A stretch of DNA of 5,035 nucleotides from Thiohalobacter sp. (lineage in GTDB: Bacteria > Pseudomonadota > Gammaproteobacteria > DSM-19610): the NCBI GenBank assembly GCA_027080445.1, contig JALWRY010000278.1, forward strand, positions 1 through 5,035, read 5' to 3'. Position 1 is the stretch's first letter, and each line of letters begins with the position of its first letter. Positions 1 to 5,035 of the stretch are shown one piece after another. The position numbers were made by a program, and so were the translations under genes. The notes beneath the pieces are model-generated. The model saw only the letters and a program-made list of their open reading frames with translations. It made no database searches and was not told the DNA's origin.

Positions 1-487
1 GGCGGTCGTCGTCGAGGTCGCGCTGGCCGTGGGTGGTGGCGTTGAAGTCGACGCGGTCGATGATGCCCTGCAGGAGCGGGTTTTCTTTGGCAATGGCCCG
101 CATGTGGGTGGTGACGCCTTCGCCGATTTGGTCTGCGAGCTTGCGGATGACGGACCAGACGGGTTGCTCGGGATCTTCCGGCACCAGGGGAAGATAGAAG
201 CGGACGAGCTTGTGGTCGGCCCTGGCGAGCTGGAAGGCCTTCTTGCGCGAGCCAACCTCGGCAGCGATGCGGTTCACCTCGTCGTCGAACACGTCGCAAA
301 GGCGCTTGGTGAAGATGAGCGGGAGGATGAAGTCCTTGTATTTGGGTGCATCCTTGGCGCCACGGATGGAACAGGCGGCATCCCAGATCCATGATTCGAT
401 GGATTTGTCCTTTTCATTATTTACGGCGGCCGTTTTTTTGGCTGCTTTTTTCTTTGATGCTGTTTTCTTTTTGGCCCTTGCCGCCAT
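1..487 (-). CDS. hsdM: Type I restriction-modification system DNA methyltransferase subunit M, N-terminal part (runs off the left edge)
   Basis: The first 162 codons are in the window; the frame is still open at base 1. HsdM carries the adenine-methyltransferase activity of type I restriction-modification enzymes and works in a complex with HsdS (target recognition) and HsdR (restriction). After a 22-residue tail rich in Lys and Ala, residues about 28-160 match the HsdM N-terminal helical domain. Recognisable stretches are SIESWIWDAACSIRG (29-43), YKDFILPLIFTKRLCDVFDDE (from 50) and, near the edge, LLQGIIDRVDFN. The catalytic SAM-binding and NPPF motifs would lie beyond the window, so activity cannot be judged. 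The ATG at 487 is chosen because a good ribosome-binding site precedes it, the family similarity begins soon after it, and no other ATG, GTG or TTG lies in frame back to the TGA at 536-538. The hsdS and hsdR genes are not visible. The family call rests on the N-terminal domain only. Confidence 0.88.
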   Translation of the reverse strand, partial: MAARAKKKTASKKKAAKKTAAVNNEKDKSIESWIWDAACSIRGAKDAPKYKDFILPLIFTKRLCDVFDDEVNRIAAEVGSRKKAFQLARADHKLVRFYLPLVPEDPEQPVWSVIRKLADQIGEGVTTHMRAIAKENPLLQGIIDRVDFNATTHGQRDLDDDR

Positions 488-494
488 GAATCGA

Positions 495-500
495 TCCTTT
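495..500 (-). promoter_or_regulatory. Ribosome-binding site of hsdM
   Basis: The minus strand reads AAAGGA, ending 7 bases before the ATG at 487. This is a near-consensus Shine-Dalgarno element at normal spacing and supports that start codon. It also indicates that hsdM is translated independently, unlike the overlapping genes upstream. Confidence 0.7.
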
Positions 501-535
501 ACCTGTTCCTGAATTTTCTGATTTGCGCATCTATT

Positions 536-667
536 TCACAGTTCCATCACCAGAAGTCCTTTATCCGGCAGACCGAACGCGTAGTCAAGCCTGAACAGTT
601 CATCCAACAGGCCGACGACGCTTATGTCGATGAGAATATTGGCATCACTGATTAGCCAGCTTGCGGC
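536..667 (-). pseudogene. PIN-domain (VapC-like) toxin gene remnant, 5' fragment only
   Basis: A short frame bounded by in-frame TGA codons at 668-670 and 536-538 encodes about 43 residues. It contains SWLISDANILID followed by GLLDELFRLDYAFGLPD and ends LLVMEL. The SDANILID stretch is the typical first beta strand of PIN-domain ribonucleases, with the first metal-binding Asp. The next stretch resembles the following helix and strand of single-domain PIN toxins. A complete PIN protein has about 130-160 residues with three or four acidic metal ligands; only the first is here. No ATG, GTG or TTG precedes the conserved start of the domain in this frame, and the frame stops after about one third of the domain. 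I infer a dead gene fragment. It lies just after the glycosylase gene and 48 bases before hsdM, on the same strand. No antitoxin partner was recognised. The family call rests on pattern recognition of a short stretch. Confidence 0.55.
560..588 (-). promoter_or_regulatory. Candidate sigma-70 promoter upstream of hsdM
   Basis: The minus strand shows TTGACT (588-583, five of six matches to the -35 consensus), a 17-base spacer, and GATAAA (565-560, four of six matches to the -10 consensus). Transcription would begin near 553 and leave a leader of roughly 65 bases before hsdM. The element lies inside the PIN-domain remnant, so the match may be chance left over from coding sequence. The optimal spacer and the position ahead of a gene that needs its own promoter argue for function. 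This is a prediction from motif matching by eye. Confidence 0.4.
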
Positions 668-690
668 TCACTTCGTGCGTATAGGGTTTG

Positions 691-1296
691 CTAATCCACC
701 GCCGCCCAGATATACCAGCTCGCCACCGTCCGGTAGGGCCGCCACGCTTCCGCCAGTTCGAGGTACACATCATGCGGCACATCCTCCTTCAGCCCCCAAT
801 GTACCCGCATGGATTTCCGCAACGCCAGGTCCCCCACCGGCAGCACATCCATCCTGCCCAGTGAAAACATCAACAACATCTCGGCCGTCCACTGTCCGAT
901 ACCAGGCAGATCCATCAACATCTCCGCCACCTGTTCATCATCCAGTGTATCAAGTTGATGCAGATCCAGTTCCTCCTGGCGAACCCGGCGCGCGATTTCC
1001 CGGATGTAACGAATCTTCGCCCCGCTCAGGCCGCAACGCCGCAGGGTGGTTTCACGCACGCGGTAAAAGTGTTCAGGGTGGAACACGTCGCTGCCAAAGT
1101 GTTTGAGCAGGCGCCCCTCTATGCTGCGCGCGGCCTTGACGGAGAGTTGCTGGTTGACGATGGCCCACACCAGGGTGTGGAAGCGCGGGTGCGGGTCGCG
1201 TTGCAGGGTGCAGGGACCGTGTTGTTCAATCATCCGGGCCAGGATCGGGTCGGTGCCGGCCAGGTAGCGTTCGGCCCGGCGCAGTATTTTTTTCAC
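691..1296 (-). CDS. DNA-3-methyladenine glycosylase, AlkA/Mag type (HhH-GPD superfamily)
   Basis: This 201-residue base-excision-repair glycosylase would remove alkylated bases such as 3-methyladenine from DNA, leaving an abasic site. Visible features are VWAIVNQQLS (43-52), the usual conserved start of the catalytic core; a helix-hairpin-helix, LPGIGQWTAEMLLMF (130-144); and PVGDLALRK (153-161), in which Asp156 is the expected catalytic aspartate. The length fits the short Mag-like branch, which lacks the extra N-terminal domain of E. coli AlkA. I chose the GTG at 1296, although the frame stays open to 1428. It lies in a GTGA overlap with the stop of the preceding small gene, and family-like sequence (MKKILRRAERYLAGTDP) begins there. 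The 44 codons before it read as arginine-rich shadow sequence opposite a good hydrophobic frame. It is probably translationally coupled to the small membrane gene. Exact substrate preference cannot be read from sequence. Confidence 0.88.
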   Translation of the reverse strand: MKKILRRAERYLAGTDPILARMIEQHGPCTLQRDPHPRFHTLVWAIVNQQLSVKAARSIEGRLLKHFGSDVFHPEHFYRVRETTLRRCGLSGAKIRYIREIARRVRQEELDLHQLDTLDDEQVAEMLMDLPGIGQWTAEMLLMFSLGRMDVLPVGDLALRKSMRVHWGLKEDVPHDVYLELAEAWRPYRTVASWYIWAAVD

Positions 1297-1448
1297 GCCC
1301 CGCCCAGGCCCACGGACAGCACGCCATAGGTCACGATCGCCATGCCGGCGGCGGCGATGGCAGCCTGGCGTTTCCAGCCAAATAGCAACATGATCACTAC
1401 CACGGTCCAGCCCATGAGCAATGGCCAATACTGGATTTCACCGTTCAT
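1293..1448 (-). CDS. Small two-helix membrane protein of unknown function (51 residues)
   Basis: I do not recognise this family. The protein has two clear hydrophobic segments, residues about 9-25 (starting PLLMGWTVVVIMLL) and about 29-48 (AAIAAAGMAIVTYGVLSVGL). They are joined by a short basic turn, WKR (25-27). By the positive-inside rule this predicts a hairpin with both ends outside the cytoplasm. The ATG overlaps the ligA stop as ATGA (1448-1445), and its own TGA overlaps the glycosylase GTG as GTGA (1296-1293), so it fits exactly between two real genes. A weak AGGA lies 12 bases before the start, in the end of ligA. The exact fit, the hydrophobic pattern and the arginine-rich nonsense in the competing glycosylase frame support a real gene. 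It could be a structural or regulatory membrane peptide; no function is claimed. Confidence 0.68.
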   Translation of the reverse strand: MNGEIQYWPLLMGWTVVVIMLLFGWKRQAAIAAAGMAIVTYGVLSVGLGGA

Positions 1449-3502
1449 ATTTTCTGCTCTTCCTGCTCCAGCAGTTTGATGAACTCTTTTTCAGACAATA
1501 CCGGCACGTTGAGTCTTTTTGCCTTGGCGAGTTTGGAGCCGGGTTTTTTCCCGGCAATGACAGCGCTGGTTTTGGCCGATACGCTACTGGCCACCTTGGC
1601 GCCCAGCGCCTGCAGGCGCGCCTTGGCGTCGTTGCGTTTCAGTTTTTCCAGGGTACCGGTGAGGACGTAGGTTTTGCCTTGCAGCGGCTGTGCGGCTGCG
1701 GCCTCCTGCAATGGCCAGGTGACGCCGGCATCGAGCAGCTTTTTAATCACGTCGCGGTTATGCGCCTGCCCGAAGAAGTGCGCAATGTGTCCAGCCACCA
1801 CGGGGCCGATATCGGGTATAGCTTCCAGTTCTTCCTGCGTGGCTTTTGCCAGTCGATCGATGTCGGCCTGCGCCCGGTCGTGATCGGACAGGCCTTTTGC
1901 ACTGCTGGCGCCGAAGGTCCTCGCCAGTGCGCGTGCCGTGACTTCCCCGACTTCGCGAATACCCAGCGCAAACAGGAAGCGTTCCAGTGTGGTCTGTTTA
2001 CTCGCTTCCAGGGCGGCGACCAGGTTCTCGGTCGACTTGATGCCCATGCGTTCCAGCCCGTACAGGGTTTCTATATCCAGGTGGTACAGGTCGGCGACAT
2101 CGTTTACCAGGCCTTCATCGACAAGTTGTTCCACCAGTTTGTCGCCAAGACCTTCGATGTCCATGGCGCGTCGCGAGGCAAAGTGCTTGATGGCTTCCTT
2201 GCGCTGCGCTTCGCAGAACAGGCCGCCGGTGCAACGCGCCACGGCCTCGCCTTCCATGCGTTCGATGTCTGAACCACATACCGGGCAGCGGCTGGGCATG
2301 ACGAACGGCCGGGCATCTTTTGGCCGTCGCTCCTTGACCACCGAGACCACTTCGGGGATCACATCGCCGGCGCGCCGGACGATTACGGTATCGCCGATAT
2401 GCACATCCTTGCGGCGGATTTCATCTTCGTTGTGCAGGGTGGCATTGGTGACAGTAACGCCGCCAACGAACACCGGTTCCAAACGCGCCACCGGGGTCAG
2501 GGCGCCGGTACGCCCGACCTGCACATCGATATCGAGTACAGTGGTAAGTTCTTCCTGTGCGGGGAACTTGCGCGCAATGGCCCAGCGCGGGGCACGCGCA
2601 ACGAAACCCAGGGCCTGCTGCTGGTCGATGCGATCGACCTTGAACACGACACCGTCGATATCAAAAGGCAGTGCGTCGCGTGCCTGTTGCATGCGCTTGT
2701 AGTAGTCGATGCAACCATTGAGGCCACGCACGGTGGCAATACCTCGATAGACACGCAAGCCCCAGTCGCGCAGACGCTCGAGAATAGCACTGTGTCGGTC
2801 CGGCAGTTCACCGTTCTCTACCAGGCCGACACCGTAGCAGAACATTTCAAGCGGACGCTGTGCGGTGACTTTGGGGTCAAGCTGGCGTAGTGAACCCGCC
2901 GCTGCATTGCGCGGGTTGACGAAGGGTTTGTTACCCTCCGCCACCTGACGTTCGTTGAGCAGGCGGAATCCCTCGTGCGGCATGATGACTTCACCACGCA
3001 CTTCCAGGCGTTCCGGAAAGTCGGTGCCAATCAGGTGCAAGGGGATAGACTGGATGGTCCGCACGTTCTGGGTCACGTCTTCGCCGCTGCTGCCGTCGCC
3101 ACGGGTAGCGCCACGCCGGAGGATACCGTTTTCGTATAACAGGCTGATGGCGAGGCCGTCCAGTTTGGGTTCAGCGGCATACTCGACGACATCGATTTCA
3201 AGGCGTTCCCGCACACGACGATCAAACTCCGCCAGCTCCTCGTCATCGAAGGCATTGTCCAGCGACAGCATGGGGATTTCATGATGGACTTCAGCGAAAC
3301 CGTCCAGGGGTTTGTCGCCAACGCGTTGCGTCGGCGAAGCAGGCGTGATCAGTTCCGGGTGTTCTTCTTCCAGTTCCTGCAGTTCACGCAACAGGCGGTC
3401 GTACTCGGCATCCGGGATTTGCGGATCGTCGAGCACATAGTAGCGATAGTTATGGTAGCGAATCTGTTCGCGTAGTGCTTCGACGTGTTTTTCAACGTTC
3501 AA
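1445..3502 (-). CDS. ligA: NAD-dependent DNA ligase LigA
   Basis: This 685-residue ligase seals nicks in DNA during replication and repair, using NAD+ to form an enzyme-AMP intermediate. All family domains are present in order. The Ia and adenylation domains span about 1-315, with HNYRYYVLDDPQIPDAEYD (17-35), EPKLDG with the adenylated Lys113, and GVVFKVD (284-290). The OB fold follows at about 318-400. A Cys4 zinc finger is formed by Cys406, Cys409, Cys424 and Cys430. The helix-hairpin-helix region spans about 440-580, including IPDIGPVVAGHI. A C-terminal BRCT domain (about 606-685) begins LQGKTYVLTGTL. The length is close to the 671 residues of E. coli LigA. The start is TTG at 3502: no ATG or GTG lies between it and the in-frame zipA stop, and the N-terminus aligns well with E. 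coli LigA from there. A weak CGGGA precedes it. The gene follows zipA by 18 bases and overlaps the next gene by 4. Confidence 0.97.
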   Translation of the reverse strand: MNVEKHVEALREQIRYHNYRYYVLDDPQIPDAEYDRLLRELQELEEEHPELITPASPTQRVGDKPLDGFAEVHHEIPMLSLDNAFDDEELAEFDRRVRERLEIDVVEYAAEPKLDGLAISLLYENGILRRGATRGDGSSGEDVTQNVRTIQSIPLHLIGTDFPERLEVRGEVIMPHEGFRLLNERQVAEGNKPFVNPRNAAAGSLRQLDPKVTAQRPLEMFCYGVGLVENGELPDRHSAILERLRDWGLRVYRGIATVRGLNGCIDYYKRMQQARDALPFDIDGVVFKVDRIDQQQALGFVARAPRWAIARKFPAQEELTTVLDIDVQVGRTGALTPVARLEPVFVGGVTVTNATLHNEDEIRRKDVHIGDTVIVRRAGDVIPEVVSVVKERRPKDARPFVMPSRCPVCGSDIERMEGEAVARCTGGLFCEAQRKEAIKHFASRRAMDIEGLGDKLVEQLVDEGLVNDVADLYHLDIETLYGLERMGIKSTENLVAALEASKQTTLERFLFALGIREVGEVTARALARTFGASSAKGLSDHDRAQADIDRLAKATQEELEAIPDIGPVVAGHIAHFFGQAHNRDVIKKLLDAGVTWPLQEAAAAQPLQGKTYVLTGTLEKLKRNDAKARLQALGAKVASSVSAKTSAVIAGKKPGSKLAKAKRLNVPVLSEKEFIKLLEQEEQKI

Positions 3503-3520
3503 GGCAGTATCCCGTTCGGG

Positions 3521-4210
3521 TCAGGACGCCGCGATGCGCGAGCGGGCCTGGGATTCGGCGATCTGTTCACGAACCTGCATCAGCGCCTGGTGGGTGAGTA
3601 ATTTGTGGTTTTCATCGCGCAGTTCACCCGCCATTTCCACGGCAAGGCGTTCGGCCGTATTGACAAAATCATCAAACGCATCCAGCGCAGCGATCGCACA
3701 AGGCAGTTGCAGGAACAGGGTGACGCCGGGCGAGGTGAACGCGCTCATGTCGCGTGGAAAAGTACCGGGCTTGACCATGTTGGCGATACCGAACACAGCG
3801 ATGTCGTGACCACCCCGCTCATGGTGGCGCTCGAATATCCCTTTCTTCCCGTGTACCAGCGTGTTGTTGGCAAAGGCCTTGAGCAGTTTTTCCCCGTCGA
3901 ATGACTCGCCATCTTCGGCAATGACAGAAATCACATGGATCTGTTCGCCGGGACTGGCTTGTGTGGATGCCGTAGTACTCCCGACCTCAACCGGGTCCTG
4001 CCCGTCAGGATCCTGATCGCGTTCCGCTACCAGCTTCTCCATACGCGCCAGTTCCTGTTCGATATCTGCGGAATCCGTGTCGCCCTGTCCCGCGCGTGCC
4101 GCTCTACGTTTTGCACGATGCGCCTGTCGCTGCTGGAGTCGCGACCAAAGATAGACACCGCCGATAAATGCGGCGCCGGTCACGATCAGGATGATGCGCA
4201 GATCATCCAT
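3521..4210 (-). CDS. zipA: Cell division protein ZipA
   Basis: ZipA is a bitopic inner-membrane protein that binds the C-terminal tail of FtsZ and tethers the Z ring to the membrane during division. The 229 residues show a short periplasmic N-terminus and one membrane helix (about 4-22, LRIILIVTGAAFIGGVYLW). A strongly basic stretch follows (HRAKRRAARA, 31-40), then an acidic linker rich in Asp, Glu, Gln and Thr (about 41-88), and the ZipA C-terminal FtsZ-binding domain (about 90-220). That domain includes IHVISVIAEDGESFDGEKLL and FLQLPCAIAALDAFDDFV. The linker is only about 50 residues, much shorter than in the 328-residue E. coli protein. The ATG at 4210 lies 6 bases after the smc stop and puts the membrane helix at the very N-terminus, as expected. 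No strong ribosome-binding site was seen, which suggests coupling to smc translation. The placement between smc and ligA supports the call. Confidence 0.93.
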   Translation of the reverse strand: MDDLRIILIVTGAAFIGGVYLWSRLQQRQAHRAKRRAARAGQGDTDSADIEQELARMEKLVAERDQDPDGQDPVEVGSTTASTQASPGEQIHVISVIAEDGESFDGEKLLKAFANNTLVHGKKGIFERHHERGGHDIAVFGIANMVKPGTFPRDMSAFTSPGVTLFLQLPCAIAALDAFDDFVNTAERLAVEMAGELRDENHKLLTHQALMQVREQIAESQARSRIAAS

Positions 4211-4216
4211 GTCGGG

Positions 4217-5035
4217 CTAGACCGCCGCGAGTTGCACGGCCTCGTCGACATCCACGGACACCAGGCGCGAGACACCCGGTTCATGCATGGTGACGCCGGT
4301 CAGCCGGTGGGCAAGATCCATGGTGATCTTGTTATGGGTGATGAAGATAAACTGCACACGCTCGGACATCTCTTTCACCATGTCGCAGAAGCGGCCAACG
4401 TTGGCGTCGTCGAGCGGTGCGTCGACCTCGTCGAGCATGCAGAACGGCGACGGGTTGAGTTCAAAAATAGAAAACACCAGCGCCACGGCGGTAAGCGCCT
4501 TTTCCCCACCGGACAGCAGGTGGATGGTGCTGTTGCGTTTACCCGGCGGGCGCGCCATGACAGTCACGCCGGTATCGAGCAGGTCTTCACCGGTGAGCTC
4601 CAGGTAAGCGTGACCACCGCCGAACAAGCGCGGGAACATGGCCTGCAGGCCGCTGTTGACCTTGTCGAAGGTCTCCTTGAAGCGGGTGCGCGTCTCGCGG
4701 TCGATCTTGCGGATGGCGTTTTCCAGCGTTTCCAGCGCATTGATGACATCCTCGTGCTGGGCATCGAGGTATTTCTTGCGCTCGGACTGTTCCTCGTATT
4801 CCTCGATGGCGGCGAGGTTGATGGGACCCAGTCGGCTAATGCGGTTGGCCAGCGCCTCGGTCTCGGCTTCCCAGGCATCCAGCGTGGCGTCTTCGGGCAT
4901 GTCCTCGACCAGTTGCGCCAGCTCGAAACCGCTTTCGGCGATCTGTTCCAGCAGGGTCTCGCCACGCACCTTGATCTCCTGCCAATGGAGTTTTTCCTGG
5001 CCGAGACGGTCGCGCAACTGTTCGGCCTGCTGTTC
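4217..5035 (-). CDS. smc: Chromosome segregation protein SMC, C-terminal part (runs off the right edge)
   Basis: The last 272 residues of SMC are in the window; the upstream part, with the Walker A head half, hinge and most of the coiled coil, lies beyond 5035. SMC forms a ring-shaped ATPase with ScpA and ScpB that compacts and segregates the chromosome. Visible here, numbered from the edge, are the end of the coiled coil with the conserved LGPINLAA (69-76), the ABC signature LSGGEKAL (174-181), Walker B FCMLDE with catalytic Glu203, the D-loop region APLDDANV just after it, and the FIFITHNK switch with His234. The protein ends VQLAAV. No truncation or missing catalytic residue is seen. The frame is open to the window edge, so the apparent TTG near 5017 is not a start. 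Being SMC rather than MukB, it excludes the enteric MukB-containing lineages. Confidence 0.96.
   Translation of the reverse strand, partial: EQQAEQLRDRLGQEKLHWQEIKVRGETLLEQIAESGFELAQLVEDMPEDATLDAWEAETEALANRISRLGPINLAAIEEYEEQSERKKYLDAQHEDVINALETLENAIRKIDRETRTRFKETFDKVNSGLQAMFPRLFGGGHAYLELTGEDLLDTGVTVMARPPGKRNSTIHLLSGGEKALTAVALVFSIFELNPSPFCMLDEVDAPLDDANVGRFCDMVKEMSERVQFIFITHNKITMDLAHRLTGVTMHEPGVSRLVSVDVDEAVQLAAV

Noticed and set aside
29..394. A plus-strand open frame of 121 codons.
   Set aside because: It lies opposite the hsdM frame, which has clear family similarity; the plus-strand translation resembles no known protein.
433..451. Runs of seven and six T on the plus strand (A on the coding strand) near the hsdM start, considered as a phase-variation tract.
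   Set aside because: The runs are short and encode Lys codons in a low-complexity tail. Phase-variable homopolymers are usually longer, and nothing shows length variation.
417..530. A 37-codon minus-strand frame (ATG at 530) overlapping the start of hsdM, rich in Lys, Ser and Gly.
   Set aside because: It mostly reads the A-rich Lys/Ala tail of hsdM in another frame, has no ribosome-binding site, and its composition is explained by the overlapping real gene.
641..693. A possible terminator hairpin after the glycosylase stop (AGCC and GGCT around a 7-base loop).
   Set aside because: The stem is only 4 base pairs and no T run follows, so it does not qualify as an intrinsic terminator.
641..693. 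A minus-strand reading ending KPYTHEVSRKLANQ whose stop lies at the start of the PIN remnant, considered as the tail of an antitoxin.
   Set aside because: It has no supported start apart from a late GTG, runs back into a shadow frame of the glycosylase gene, and matches no antitoxin family I recognise.
1421..2702. Long plus-strand open frames opposite ligA (up to 283 codons).
   Set aside because: They are antisense shadows of a fully conserved ligA and arise from its codon bias; no family features were seen.

Overview
All recognisable genes lie on the minus strand and read from high to low coordinates. The organism is probably a gammaproteobacterium of a lineage that uses SMC rather than MukB. 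The evidence is the order smc-zipA-ligA, which is known from Pseudomonas- and Xanthomonas-type genomes, together with ZipA, which is essentially gammaproteobacterial, and a moderately high GC content. No genus can be named from the sequence alone.

Positions 5035 to 691 form one tightly packed chromosome-maintenance operon. In order of transcription it holds the C-terminal part of smc (chromosome condensation and segregation, cut by the window edge), zipA (membrane anchor of FtsZ, 6 bases after smc), ligA (NAD-dependent DNA ligase, 18 bases after zipA, with an apparent TTG start), a 51-codon two-helix membrane protein with no recognised function (ATGA overlap with ligA), and an AlkA/Mag-type DNA-3-methyladenine glycosylase (GTGA overlap with the small gene). 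The two 4-base overlaps suggest translational coupling. The small membrane gene is easily missed because the glycosylase frame stays open across most of it, to position 1428.

Positions 690 to 488 form a 203-base gap. It carries a decayed 5' fragment of a PIN-domain (VapC-like) gene with no usable start and an early stop. A candidate sigma-70 promoter lies inside that fragment, pointing left. No convincing terminator was seen after the glycosylase gene.

Positions 487 to 1 hold the first 162 codons of a type I restriction-modification methyltransferase subunit (HsdM) with a lysine/alanine-rich N-terminal tail. The rest of the hsd locus would lie beyond the left edge. The picture is a conserved housekeeping operon that ends at 691 and meets accessory defence DNA, with a toxin-gene remnant at the junction. 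No complete new system is visible. The points most worth following are the small membrane protein and the PIN/hsd junction.
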